Origin: Chondrinema litorale
GTDB taxonomy: Bacteria > Bacteroidota > Bacteroidia > Cytophagales > Flammeovirgaceae
DNA length: 64,000 nucleotides
Assembly (NCBI RefSeq): GCF_026250525.1
Contig: NZ_CP111043.1
Coordinates: forward strand, 4,167,001-4,231,000
Direction: 5' to 3'
The notes under the pieces were generated by a model. That model was not told the origin of the DNA and did not search any database. It saw nothing but the letters and a program-made list of their open reading frames with translations. The position numbers and the translations under genes are program-made. Below are positions 14,997 to 23,984 of this stretch, piece by piece (position 1 is the first letter of the stretch; every line of letters starts with the position of its first letter).

Positions 14997-16613
14997 TTAC
15001 TTTTTAGCCTTATATTCGATGGCCGCCTTTACAAAAGATACAAATAGAGGATGTGGATTTTCTACCGTACTCTTAAGTTCAGGGTGGAATTGTGATCCTA
15101 TAAAATGTGGATGATTTTTAATTTCCATTATTTCTGCCAATCCAGATTCAGGATTAATCCCAGAGGCTATCATACCTGCTTTTTCGAATTGCTCCAGATA
15201 TTGATTGTTAAATTCATATCTGTGTCTGTGTCTCTCACTTATTTCTAGCTTGCCATATACTTCATTTGCCAGTGAGTTCTTTTTAATCTTACAGTTGTAA
15301 GAACCAAGACGCATTGTACCACCCATTTGAGTAAGGTTTTTCTGGTCTTCCATGATATCAATTACTGGATTAGTAGTATTTGGATTCATTTCAGCAGAAT
15401 GTGCATCTTTCAGTTTTAAAACTTCTCTTGCAAAACCTATTACCGCACATTGTAAACCTAAGCAAATGCCAAAGAAAGGTTTTAATGTTCTTCTGGCAAT
15501 ACAACTTGCTTCAATTTTACCTTCTACACCTCTTTCTCCAAAACCGGGAGCTACTAAAACTGCATCAACTTCGTCTAGTTGTTTTTTAAGTGTATCTCCT
15601 TCATACTTTTCAGCGTGAACCCACTTTACTTCAACTCTACATTCGTTAACTGCTCCAGCGTGTATGAGTGCTTCTACAATAGATTTATAAGCATCTGGAA
15701 GCTCAACATATTTACCAACTAAGCCTATTTGAACTTCAGTGGTTGGGTTTTTTAATTTTCCTAAAAATCCTTTCCATGATTCCAAGTTTGGCTCAGGTTC
15801 AGTACTTAATTGAAGTTTTTCTAATACAATCTCGTCAAGCTTTTCTTTTTTCATTAAAAGAGGCACATCGTAGATTGTATCTGCATCTATAGACTGAATA
15901 ACAGAATTAACATTCACATTACAGAAAAGTGCAATCTTTTTTCTGATATCCATCGGAATTGGATATTCTGCTCTACAAACAAGTATGTTTGGCTGTACTC
16001 CAGCTTCAGATAATTGCTTTACTGAGTGCTGAGTAGGTTTTGTTTTTAGTTCACCCGCAGATTTAAGGTAAGGGACTAATGTAAGATGAATTACAATTGA
16101 ATTATAATCACCTAGATCCCAACGTGCTTGTCTAACAGCTTCAATAAAAGGTAGAGACTCAATATCACCTACACAACCCCCAATCTCAGTAATTACAATA
16201 TCAAATTTGCCAGTTTCACCTAGTGCAAAAAAGTTATTTTTAATTTCGTCTGTAATATGTGGAATTACCTGAACGGTCTTGCCTAAATAAGCACCTTCTC
16301 TTTCCTTCTTGATTACATTATAATATATCTGCCCTGTTGTAAGGTTGTTTGCTTGAGAAGTAGGAGTATTTAGAAATCTTTCGTAATGACCAAGGTCAAG
16401 GTCGGTTTCTGCTCCATCATCAGTTACATAACATTCTCCATGTTCATACGGATTCATTGTACCTGGATCGATGTTAATGTAAGGGTCAAATTTTTGAATA
16501 GTTACCTTATAACCTCTTGCTTGTAATAGTTTTCCTAGTGATGCTGAAACAATTCCTTTCCCTAAGGAGGAAGTAACACCACCTGTAACAAAAATATATT
16601 TAGTTTTCGACAT
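14997..16613 (-). CDS. pyrG: CTP synthase (glutamine-hydrolysing)
   Basis: 538 residues from the ATG at 16613, the usual family length. An in-frame ATG at 16667 would add 18 hydrophobic residues not found in the family, and the chosen start has an AGGAG sequence eight bases upstream, rare in this genome. The N-terminal synthetase domain starts KYIFVTGGVTSSLGKG. The C-terminal glutamine amidotransferase domain shows the nucleophile motif GICLGLQCA and the His-Glu pair in SQFHPEL. It makes CTP from UTP, ATP and glutamine, the last step of pyrimidine nucleotide synthesis. Probably co-transcribed with yidC. Confidence 0.98.
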   Translation of the reverse strand: MSKTKYIFVTGGVTSSLGKGIVSASLGKLLQARGYKVTIQKFDPYINIDPGTMNPYEHGECYVTDDGAETDLDLGHYERFLNTPTSQANNLTTGQIYYNVIKKEREGAYLGKTVQVIPHITDEIKNNFFALGETGKFDIVITEIGGCVGDIESLPFIEAVRQARWDLGDYNSIVIHLTLVPYLKSAGELKTKPTQHSVKQLSEAGVQPNILVCRAEYPIPMDIRKKIALFCNVNVNSVIQSIDADTIYDVPLLMKKEKLDEIVLEKLQLSTEPEPNLESWKGFLGKLKNPTTEVQIGLVGKYVELPDAYKSIVEALIHAGAVNECRVEVKWVHAEKYEGDTLKKQLDEVDAVLVAPGFGERGVEGKIEASCIARRTLKPFFGICLGLQCAVIGFAREVLKLKDAHSAEMNPNTTNPVIDIMEDQKNLTQMGGTMRLGSYNCKIKKNSLANEVYGKLEISERHRHRYEFNNQYLEQFEKAGMIASGINPESGLAEIMEIKNHPHFIGSQFHPELKSTVENPHPLFVSFVKAAIEYKAKK

Positions 16614-16850
16614 GATTATAACTCCTATTTTTAGAAGAATGATGAGGAAGAATAAAAACAGCCGCAAAATTAGGAGAAGTTACTTTTAAAAATCACCTCA
16701 TTGAGAAAAAAAATAAAAAATAATTTAAGAAATGGCTCTAAATGCATTCCCAAAGCACTTTATAATGAATTTAATAAATTAAAATCCTAAAGTTTATATA
16801 TAATACATTTAGACAGGCACCCGTTTCTTTTCAAAAAATTAATTGGATAC

Positions 16851-17294
16851 ATGGAATCGTTTAAGCTTTCAGAATTACAAAAGAAATATCAATCAGAAAG
16901 AGCTCATACACTTACTGAGGAGCAATTTGGTAGTCTTGTTTTATTTTATCCCTCTCTTTTGATTATTGCCAGTGATGGTAAAATTGATGAAGAAGAATGG
17001 TTATATGTAGATTATCTGGCAAAATTTATTGCAGATACATTTAAAAATGAGATTAGTGCAGAAGCTAGAGATGTTTTGCAAGAAAAGTATTTGGCTGAGT
17101 TAAAATACTTAGCAGAAAATCTAGAGAAGTGGGAGTCTGCATTTATAGAAGTATTAAAAGATTATATTTCTGTACATGAAGAGGTAAAAGAAGATGTTGA
17201 AGATATTTTACATTTGTTTGCTGAAGCCTCTGACGGAAAGTCTGATGAAGAAGAAATAAAAATTGAAGAATTAAAAGGTGTTTTACAGATATAA
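16851..17294 (+). CDS. TerB-like acidic helical protein
   Basis: 147 residues, acidic and all-helical. Two copies of an ASDGK-DEEE motif (ASDGKIDEEEW at about 41-51 and ASDGKSDEEEI at about 126-136) resemble the paired acidic metal-binding helices of TerB-type proteins, the DUF533/TerB superfamily. There is no signal peptide. TerB domains are found in tellurite and stress gene sets, but no other ter gene is near. It converges on the DUF4286 gene with a shared bidirectional terminator. The superfamily call is reasonable; the function is unknown. Confidence 0.6.
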   Translation: MESFKLSELQKKYQSERAHTLTEEQFGSLVLFYPSLLIIASDGKIDEEEWLYVDYLAKFIADTFKNEISAEARDVLQEKYLAELKYLAENLEKWESAFIEVLKDYISVHEEVKEDVEDILHLFAEASDGKSDEEEIKIEELKGVLQI

Positions 17295-17322
17295 AAAAAG
17301 AAGCTTAAAGCTTCTTTTTTTT
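17294..17322. terminator. Bidirectional terminator between TerB-like and DUF4286 genes
   Basis: GAAGCT (17300-17305) pairs with AGCTTC (17309-17314), flanked by an A-run and a T-run, so it works on both strands for the convergent genes. Confidence 0.8.
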
Positions 17323-17626
17323 ATACTTCTTTTAAAATTGTTCGAAAAGCAACAAATTTATTTATAAACTTTTTGTTGTGTTTTTCTCTTAATTCATCTG
17401 CAAAATCAGTCATATACTTATCTAAGTGTTTTTGAGTTTTACTCCAAAACTGAATACCATAAGTAATTCCGCTATTGCCATCAATTTCATTAGTCAATAA
17501 AAGAAACTTGTGTTCAACAAAACAACCTGTATTCATCATTTCAGGTATATGGATTTCTTTCATCCACTTTATCCATTGCCCACTTACTGCTTCTTCTACA
17601 CATACAGTTACATTGTATAATATCAT
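17321..17626 (-). CDS. DUF4286 family protein
   Basis: 101 residues matching DUF4286, a small ferredoxin-like-fold family of Bacteroidota. It starts MILYNVTVCVEE, has a central WIKWMKEIHIPEMM, then GITYGIQFWSK and a C-terminal KFVAFRTILKEV. The role is unknown. Its ATG overlaps the stop of the upstream membrane protein by four bases (ATGA), so translation is coupled and the two proteins may work together. Confidence 0.8.
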   Translation of the reverse strand: MILYNVTVCVEEAVSGQWIKWMKEIHIPEMMNTGCFVEHKFLLLTNEIDGNSGITYGIQFWSKTQKHLDKYMTDFADELREKHNKKFINKFVAFRTILKEV

Positions 17627-18819
17627 TTTGATGCACTTTTTCTATTTCCAAAATAAAGAGATTGCCTTAGTTGCTGTAAATAAGTTACTACATCTGGCGA
17701 AACCAGTTGAAGTTTAATCAACTGAAACTGGGAGAAACCTCTTACAGTTTTTCTAAACTCTAATTTGTCGTGTTGTATAAATAATTTTAAGCCTACATTA
17801 CTAAGCATTCCTAAAAATGAAATTGCTAAACCATAAAGTCCGATAAGCTTAAAACTATACCATAGTGCCATAAAAACAGATATAACAGGAATAAGATAGA
17901 TAATACCATTAATAATAATTCTACCGAATGTATTAACTAATGTATTACTACTTGTCTGCTTTAATAGAAAAGAGATATACTTATCAGTAGTAAAATAATA
18001 TAGTTTTACTATCAATCCCGCAAATAAACCAGCTAATAAGCCAAACTGCATGGCATGTTGAATGCCAACCCTGTTATACTCAATACCATGAAAGATAAAG
18101 TTTTCAGGAAGAAGTATGCTTACCAGTTTAACTATGAGATAGAAATTAAAGCCAGCAGCCAATAAAGATATATATGTGCCTATATTACTGTTTTTAGAAG
18201 TTTTATTCTCCTGAATGCATAAAAACAAGTAAGTGATACAAGTATTTATAAAAGAGAATATAATAGGCAATAAGACTAAGCCATTTAAAGCATTACCGTT
18301 GTCGTCTAGGTTACCTAATTGTAAAAAGCCACTTCCCAGAATAATACAAGAAATGAGTGTTGCAATAAATGCTTCATATCTCTCTCCGTCTAGCTGTACA
18401 CTTGTAAATCTGCTTACAGGCTTTTTTATAAATACATCAGATATTATTTGAGCAAATGTACTTCCTGCTAAAAATGCTGTAATTAATAAAAGTGTATTCT
18501 CAACATTCCAGATCGGTAATGGTAGAACCATTATTAGAACTAAGAATTGAAGTATTGTAAGCATCAATTTACCTGCACTATAATGTTGGCTAGGGCTTAA
18601 AAGCACTTTAAATTTTTTATTATCTGGAATTCTAGAAAATAGTTTCCCTAAAATATTTAAAGTAAGTTGATGAAAACAACCTGTTAAAAGAGCAATGCTA
18701 AAAACATTGCTTAGTATTTCTGATTTATCTGATATTATCCAAAGACAAAAGCTAAGACTTAGTAAAAAGACTGCAATTACTTTTGCTTTTTCATTCATAA
18801 ATAATTTTAAACTTAGCAT
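17623..18819 (-). CDS. Degenerate, shortened membrane pyrophosphatase-like protein
   Basis: 398 residues with about nine membrane segments. Several stretches line up with H+/Na+-translocating pyrophosphatases: SIALLTGCFHQLTLNILGK (residues 41-59) with the family's SIALFA-GGIYTKAADVGADLVGK, and GLYGLAISFLGML (327-339) with GLYGIAI-GML. The pyrophosphate-binding Asp residues are replaced: the DVGADLVGKVE site reads QLTLNILGKLF, and the DDPRNPA...DNVGDNVGD site reads DNKKFKV...SPSQHYSAG. Both ends are missing relative to the usual 670-800 residues. It therefore cannot pump by the known mechanism and may be a pseudoenzyme or scaffold. It overlaps the DUF4286 start by four bases. The homology is my reading by eye and needs profile confirmation. 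Confidence 0.55.
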   Translation of the reverse strand: MLSLKLFMNEKAKVIAVFLLSLSFCLWIISDKSEILSNVFSIALLTGCFHQLTLNILGKLFSRIPDNKKFKVLLSPSQHYSAGKLMLTILQFLVLIMVLPLPIWNVENTLLLITAFLAGSTFAQIISDVFIKKPVSRFTSVQLDGERYEAFIATLISCIILGSGFLQLGNLDDNGNALNGLVLLPIIFSFINTCITYLFLCIQENKTSKNSNIGTYISLLAAGFNFYLIVKLVSILLPENFIFHGIEYNRVGIQHAMQFGLLAGLFAGLIVKLYYFTTDKYISFLLKQTSSNTLVNTFGRIIINGIIYLIPVISVFMALWYSFKLIGLYGLAISFLGMLSNVGLKLFIQHDKLEFRKTVRGFSQFQLIKLQLVSPDVVTYLQQLRQSLYFGNRKSASK

Positions 18820-18951
18820 AAATTCAGCTTTCGTTCAACATTGCAACTTAATGCATACCTGATGCAAAACTTATGTATAAACACAAGTATTGGTAGCTAA
18901 TGTTTTTTATAAATGAAAAAGTTCATTAATAAATGCTAAAATTTAAGAGAA

Positions 18952-19866
18952 TTATAATTTTTCCATGAGGTATTTGTACAAATCTGTCATTGCTTGGATG
19001 TCATTTTTATGTACTTTTTCATCTGGAGTGTGAACATTATCTTCAGCGGCACCTATAAAACACCAGTCAAAAGGGTAGGGAGAAGCCTGTAATTGGTTAC
19101 CATCGCTTCCTCCAGCGTCTTCAACTTCTAACTGAAAAGGTATATTAGACTCTTTAGCTAAAGCTATAATTTTGTTTAAATAAGACCTTCTTGGAATACC
19201 TCTGTCTCGCATAGAAATTGCAACACCTTTACCGTGTTTTACACCATCTGTAATCCATGTGATATCTGAGATTAGTGCTTGCCTTACTCCATAAGTTTCA
19301 TAAATGTATTTACCCAAGTAACCTACACTTCCACCACCTGTTTCTTCATAACAAGAAAAACAGATAATTCCGTTTTCGAGCGTTTCTGCAACTTTTAAAG
19401 CATTGTAACAGCCAAGTCTGTTGTCTAGATAGCAAGATTGAACAAAATCATCACTAGTTCTAAAATCAGATTTAAATACTAGTTGCGTTCCTCTGTCAAT
19501 TTCCCTATCAAACTTATAATATGCTTTTTTGCTTCCTTCAGGTACACTCATTTCACATTCAATTGGTCCCTGACTGTCTTCGCCCCAAAGCGGATAATTG
19601 TGTTTAATTCTAGGACCTCCGACTTTTACTAACTCTCTGTCGTATTTTACAGTAAATGCTATAGAGTCCATGTGGGCAAATATGGCAGTGGTAGGTTTGC
19701 CAAATACCAGAATAATACAATCTTGAAAGCCATCACCTTCTATGATTTTGGGCTCAGCTTTCCATTCTTTTTTATGTGTATTTACATAATCAAGAATAAA
19801 AGATTTCATTTTTCCTTCATCTCCTGCTGGTGCGAAGATGTTACACATTTGCTTCAATAGCTCCAT
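18952..19866 (-). CDS. M42-like metallo-aminopeptidase
   Basis: 304 residues of the M42/M20 co-catalytic zinc peptidase fold. Likely metal ligands are His65 and Asp67 in FAHMDSIAF, the bridging Asp in YLDNRLGCYNAL, the Glu pair in CYEETGGGSVG, the Asp in SDITW, and the late His in AAEDNVHTPDEKV. M42 enzymes are cytoplasmic aminopeptidases of about 350 residues; this one has a shorter apical-domain region. It starts nine bases after the alpha/beta hydrolase gene, indicating an operon. Confidence 0.82.
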   Translation of the reverse strand: MELLKQMCNIFAPAGDEGKMKSFILDYVNTHKKEWKAEPKIIEGDGFQDCIILVFGKPTTAIFAHMDSIAFTVKYDRELVKVGGPRIKHNYPLWGEDSQGPIECEMSVPEGSKKAYYKFDREIDRGTQLVFKSDFRTSDDFVQSCYLDNRLGCYNALKVAETLENGIICFSCYEETGGGSVGYLGKYIYETYGVRQALISDITWITDGVKHGKGVAISMRDRGIPRRSYLNKIIALAKESNIPFQLEVEDAGGSDGNQLQASPYPFDWCFIGAAEDNVHTPDEKVHKNDIQAMTDLYKYLMEKL

Positions 19867-19875
19867 AAAATTTGC

Positions 19876-20664
19876 TTATCTTTTTTTATTTAAACAATAT
19901 TCAATAAAATAACCGACCTGTAAAATACATTTTTGAGTGGCTTCGATCATTCCCATATGTCCTACATTTTCGAGTATAAAAACCAGACTTTCTTTGGCTA
20001 AGCTACACTCTTCGAGACTTTGCTGTAAAGGTAATGAAGCATCGTCTTTTCCCACAATAAAAAATACCGGACATGTAGCTTCTTTTAAAACATGTCGTCT
20101 GTCTGGCCGGTTTTTCATTGCTTTTGTAGTGAATATTACTGCATCCTCTGAAGTTTGTGAGGCATCTCTAATAAAATATTCTATTTGGTTTTTGTATTTG
20201 TTTGTGTTTTTGGTCGAAAATAAAGCAGGAAATAAATTAGTTACAAACTTTTCAGTACCATGGTTTTGAATAAAGTTAATTGCTTTGTCTCTGTTTTCCT
20301 TTTTTTGTGGGCTATCTTCATAACTTGTTGAATGGAACAGTCCAAAACCGCCTAAAATTTCTGGATGATTCTCTGCCAAAGAGAGTGTTACATAACCACC
20401 AAAAGAATGCCCGATCATGATACATTCTTGTATCTCTAATTCTTGTAACAGTGAGAAAACAGATTCTGAGAATAATTCTATTGACGGTTCTCTGTTGTCA
20501 ATCATTTCACTCTGCCCAAACCCAGGAAGATCGATACTAATTACTCTGTATTTGATAGAAAACATAGCAACAAAGACTTCCCAAATATTTTTACTTTCAC
20601 AAAATCCATGAAGTAAGATGATTGGATAACCGTCGCCTGAATCATTATAACTAATGTTTTGCAT
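19876..20664 (-). CDS. Alpha/beta-fold hydrolase
   Basis: 262 residues. The oxyanion region is ILLHGFCES, the nucleophile elbow is GHSFGGY with Ser87, the acid is probably the Asp in VGKDDASLP and the base is His in NVGHMGMIE. There is no signal peptide, so it is cytoplasmic. The substrate (ester, lactone or amide) cannot be judged from the sequence. It is first in a two-gene operon with an M42-like peptidase nine bases downstream. Confidence 0.88.
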   Translation of the reverse strand: MQNISYNDSGDGYPIILLHGFCESKNIWEVFVAMFSIKYRVISIDLPGFGQSEMIDNREPSIELFSESVFSLLQELEIQECIMIGHSFGGYVTLSLAENHPEILGGFGLFHSTSYEDSPQKKENRDKAINFIQNHGTEKFVTNLFPALFSTKNTNKYKNQIEYFIRDASQTSEDAVIFTTKAMKNRPDRRHVLKEATCPVFFIVGKDDASLPLQQSLEECSLAKESLVFILENVGHMGMIEATQKCILQVGYFIEYCLNKKR

Positions 20665-20948
20665 GGTAGTGATTTTTGGTTTTTGTAATTAATACTGTAT
20701 TTAATATCAATAAAAATACAAGATTATTATGATGGGTATTGATGGTAGAAATTTCTAATTGATCAAATAATTGATGAGTTGGTAAAACTAATAGTATATT
20801 TTTATTTTACAATTTGCAAAATTACTTTTGAGCGTTTTTTATTTTGATGAGCTAAGAAATTTTTTCACTCATAAATAGTGTTTAAGTTTTTTTTGGAAGA
20901 AGAATTAAATTAATTGTAACTGAAATACTATATACCTAATTAACCAAT

Positions 20949-21722
20949 ATGTGCCTGATAGTTTTTGCCTGGGATTTTCATGAAGAATATAAACTAGTTT
21001 TAGCAGCAAACAGAGATGAAGAGTATAAGCGAAAATCGATGAAGGCCACTTTTTGGGAAGATGCTCCAGGAGTAGTAGCTGGTAGAGATTTGCAAGCTGG
21101 CGGAACTTGGATGGGTATTAATGAAAACTGGAAATTTTCTGCCATTACAAACTTTAGAAATCCGAAAATAATTAAGCCCAATGCGCCTACAAGAGGATTT
21201 CTGCCTCTTAATTATTTAAGATCGGTTTCTGATCCATTAGCTTATTTAAAGCTACTACAGCAAAATGATGGTGAAAAATATAATGGTTTTAACTTACTGG
21301 CGGGTGATCAAGATGGCTTATTCCATTACAATAATGTATATAATAAAGTTGCGAAAGTAGAAAGAGGAATACATGCATTAAGTAATGCTACTTTAGATAC
21401 TTCTTGGCCAAAAGTAGAAAGAGCTAAAGCAAAGCTAAAAAGAGAATTATCTTATGGCTTTGATGAGCTGAGTTTGCTTGAGATGATGTATGATATAGAG
21501 AAAGCTGCTGATACTGATTTACCAAAAACCGGAGTTACATTAAAATGGGAAAAAGACCTTTCTCCTATGTTTATTAAAACACCAGAATACGGTACAGTAT
21601 CTTCATCTGTATTATTAATTGATAGAGCCAATAGAGTAACATTTGCAGAAAGAACCTATAGCAAAGCAACCGGAATCTGTAAAGATCAGACTTTAAAATT
21701 TGAACTGAAAGTTAAAGATTAA
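20949..21722 (+). CDS. NRDE-family (TANGO2-like) protein
   Basis: 257 residues. It starts MCLIVFAW and has the family's name-giving motif AANRDE at about residues 19-24. Further motifs are VVAGRDLQAGGTWMGIN, then FSAITNFR and the late RTYSKAT. Cys2 after removal of Met would be the Ntn-hydrolase-type nucleophile. In animals TANGO2 is linked to lipid and haem handling; the bacterial role is undefined. The gene's last four bases overlap the stop of the convergent HAD gene. Confidence 0.9.
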   Translation: MCLIVFAWDFHEEYKLVLAANRDEEYKRKSMKATFWEDAPGVVAGRDLQAGGTWMGINENWKFSAITNFRNPKIIKPNAPTRGFLPLNYLRSVSDPLAYLKLLQQNDGEKYNGFNLLAGDQDGLFHYNNVYNKVAKVERGIHALSNATLDTSWPKVERAKAKLKRELSYGFDELSLLEMMYDIEKAADTDLPKTGVTLKWEKDLSPMFIKTPEYGTVSSSVLLIDRANRVTFAERTYSKATGICKDQTLKFELKVKD

Positions 21723-22369
21723 AGCAAACCGAAGCTAGCTAAATCATTTTCAATATTAGAAAAGTCTTTAATCAAATTTAGATTCTGTAAGTGGTCAAAA
21801 ACATTTGAACAGTAGGTAACACCTACAAAATGTACCTTTGCATTAATAGCATGTTCGTAATCGCTTAAAGAATCTCCAAAGAAAATGATAGGAGCAGCGT
21901 GTTTTTCTTTTATTAGGTTTAGAGCAATGGTCTTGTTTGTATAATCTGGCGAAGCATAGATCTCTTCAAAACACTTAGTGAAATTAAAATAATTTAGATG
22001 TTGAAGTACTTCTTCGTGTGGTGCTGCAGAAGATACGTATTTTAAGTAAGGTTTTTGGGTAATACATTCTTCAACTCCCGGGATCAGTTCAATTTTATCG
22101 ATATTGTGATCCAGTATGTTTACGAATTCATTCAAATAATCTTGCAGCATATTTTGATCAATTCGTGTATCTAATATCTCTTCAAAGATTTTTTGAATCT
22201 TAATTGTTCGATACATTCCTTGGCAGCTTCTATTTAAAGCGACAATCTCCTTTTCTTTGGCTGGATAATCTTCTAAAAGAATTTTTTCGAGTGTTTGGAG
22301 TTTGAAATTTTCTGAATCTGTAATTACTCCATCTTTGTCAAATACCAGAATAGGTAGCTGTTTACTCAT
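21719..22369 (-). CDS. HAD-superfamily phosphatase (phosphoglycolate phosphatase-like)
   Basis: 216 residues. Motif I is FDKDGVITDS at the N-terminus, a helical cap follows, motif II is VSSAAP and motif IV is FFGDSLSDYEHA. This is the class of beta-phosphoglucomutase/phosphoglycolate phosphatase-like enzymes; the exact substrate is unknown. Its start overlaps the end of the NUDIX gene by eight bases, and a hemerythrin-type gene precedes that, so three genes form one operon. Confidence 0.87.
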   Translation of the reverse strand: MSKQLPILVFDKDGVITDSENFKLQTLEKILLEDYPAKEKEIVALNRSCQGMYRTIKIQKIFEEILDTRIDQNMLQDYLNEFVNILDHNIDKIELIPGVEECITQKPYLKYVSSAAPHEEVLQHLNYFNFTKCFEEIYASPDYTNKTIALNLIKEKHAAPIIFFGDSLSDYEHAINAKVHFVGVTYCSNVFDHLQNLNLIKDFSNIENDLASFGLL

Positions 22370-22982
22370 CTTTTTTGATGTGTTTTTCCCAATATTTTAA
22401 ACCTGCTTCAGCCATTTCTTGATGGTTAAAGTGCCATTCTTTAATAGTATCAATCTTTTGAAAGCTAATGTCTTGGCTCTCGACTGATAACGTTATTTCT
22501 CCTTCTTCTACTTCACAATAAAATAATATTAGGTAAATAGTGTGGGGGAGTCCAAATTCACCGGGATATCTGGTGAAAATATGGATGATTTCTTTTACAT
22601 GAGCGTTTAAACCAGTCTCTTCAAGAATTTCGCGCTTCATTGAGTTATAAGGGGTTTCTCCTGGTTCTGCCCAACCACCAGGCAGTCCCCATGCATCATC
22701 ATCCACTCTGTGTTCTAGCAACATTTCTCCTTTTGAGTTGCAAATGATTGAGTTTACACCAACTTTAGGCGTGATGTAACCTAATTCTTTAGAGAACTGT
22801 TTGTGGATTTCTTCTGGTTCTAAATTAGTAATGTCTGCATATTCATTCGCAAGGAGTTCGAGCATTCCATGGTATCGCTCTTTGTCATATACACCATCTG
22901 TATGGTTAATTCCGGTTTGAGCAATAGACCTGAACTCATCCAACATTCGGATAATACTAATCTTTTTGGGATTTGTCTGCAT
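22362..22982 (-). CDS. NUDIX hydrolase
   Basis: 206 residues. An N-terminal helical extension (about 1-65, LDEFRSIAQTGINHTDGVYD-ERY) typical of the Nudix_N_2 group is followed by a Nudix domain. The Nudix box begins GGWAEPGETPYNSMKREI and ends LEETG. Members act on ADP-ribose or other nucleoside diphosphate-linked compounds. It lies between the hemerythrin-like gene (28 bp away) and the HAD phosphatase (8-bp overlap); a Nudix plus phosphatase pair could hydrolyse and then dephosphorylate a nucleotide derivative, which is inference. Confidence 0.9.
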   Translation of the reverse strand: MQTNPKKISIIRMLDEFRSIAQTGINHTDGVYDKERYHGMLELLANEYADITNLEPEEIHKQFSKELGYITPKVGVNSIICNSKGEMLLEHRVDDDAWGLPGGWAEPGETPYNSMKREILEETGLNAHVKEIIHIFTRYPGEFGLPHTIYLILFYCEVEEGEITLSVESQDISFQKIDTIKEWHFNHQEMAEAGLKYWEKHIKKDE

Positions 22983-23010
22983 AAAATTTTAATACGCTTA
23001 AGGGGAGCAT

Positions 23011-23769
23011 TTAATTAAGTTTGGCAAACGAATGTAGCCTTTTACTTACTTTAATTTCAATACCTTTTGCTTTAGGGTATAGAATTTCATTCTCAATGTA
23101 GGCGTGTTTTTTTAAATCTTCTTCGAAGTTTTTAAGTTCGAGATAAACTGTACGTGTATATAAGCCACTATCTTCTTGCAAAAAATAATTATTGGTTAAA
23201 TCACGTATGCCTTTCATCTCATCATCTTCTTCCTTGTGCTCTATTAATATTTTTGTAATAGAGTTTTCTCTTAAATCATTAAACAAGGTATAAGCATTTA
23301 TATCAAAGTTTAATGCATGGTTAAGTCTCTCTATATAACCAAAATGTATTTTTTCTTCTTCATAAATATGTTTTATGAAGTCTTCTACAAATAGGGGGAA
23401 GATAAACTTAAGGTCTTTAGCTATATCAGGCAAATCAAAATACTCTGGAGAGATGTTTTTGATCATATCGCTGATAAAAGGAAGTTTTTGTCTAATAAAA
23501 GATTTGTGTGTCTTTTTAAGATAGGAGAGAATAACCTCTATGGGTAAATCTTTTAATGCCGATTGATTCTCTGTTGTCTCCTTATCTAATACATTTTTTA
23601 AACTATTGAGCACAACTTGAATATCCAAGCCTTTTATTTTACATACTTCCTCAAGGCTGTTATCTGGATATCTATAAAATGAGATTCCAAAGAAATGAAG
23701 AACAGATGCAAAATGATGATTTTGAGCTACTAGGTCTTTAATATATGTATCAGGGTTTCTTATCGACAT
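23011..23769 (-). CDS. Hemerythrin-domain protein, RIC/YtfE-like without the Cys-Cys motif
   Basis: 252 residues. The N-terminus (about 5-60) resembles the ScdA/YtfE N-terminal domain (SVLHFFGISFYRYPDNSLEEVCKIKGLD) but the canonical F-C-C-G-G is replaced by FYRYPDN. The rest is a four-helix hemerythrin-like bundle with candidate di-iron ligands in KKTHKSF, HIYEEEKIHFGYI, IEHKEEDDEM and KKHAYIENEILYPKA. RIC proteins repair iron-sulfur clusters after nitrosative or oxidative damage. Loss of the Cys pair suggests a different reaction. It is the first gene of an operon with NUDIX and HAD hydrolases. Confidence 0.75.
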   Translation of the reverse strand: MSIRNPDTYIKDLVAQNHHFASVLHFFGISFYRYPDNSLEEVCKIKGLDIQVVLNSLKNVLDKETTENQSALKDLPIEVILSYLKKTHKSFIRQKLPFISDMIKNISPEYFDLPDIAKDLKFIFPLFVEDFIKHIYEEEKIHFGYIERLNHALNFDINAYTLFNDLRENSITKILIEHKEEDDEMKGIRDLTNNYFLQEDSGLYTRTVYLELKNFEEDLKKHAYIENEILYPKAKGIEIKVSKRLHSFAKLN

Positions 23770-23930
23770 ATTTTATTATTAAAAAATCAGTATTTCTAAA
23801 TTGATTTACTGTGTTTATCAACGATACAAAATATTGCTTAAATGCATTAATTCGGCAAAAATTGTACTTTCCGAACCTGAAAATAATAAAATTTTTTTTG
23901 TGAAAAAAACTATGATAAACTGTGAAGTGA

Positions 23931-23967
23931 AAAAATAAAAAAAGCTGTTCTTTTGGAACAGCTTTTT
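23931..23967 (-). terminator. Terminator of trigger factor gene
   Basis: AAAGCTGTTC (23941-23950) pairs with GAACAGCTTT (23956-23965), preceded on the plus strand by an A-rich tract that becomes a U-run on the minus strand. Confidence 0.8.
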
Positions 23968-23984
23968 AAAGGTTTAAATTTCAA

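Noticed and set aside
15352..15618. Plus-strand open frames inside pyrG
   Set aside because: They are antisense to a certain gene with conserved motifs across this stretch, have no family signal, and arise from the low-GC codon bias.
17623..18819. A working proton- or sodium-pumping pyrophosphatase
   Set aside because: The pyrophosphate-binding Asp/Glu residues are missing and both ends of the fold are absent, so it was recorded as a degenerate homologue.
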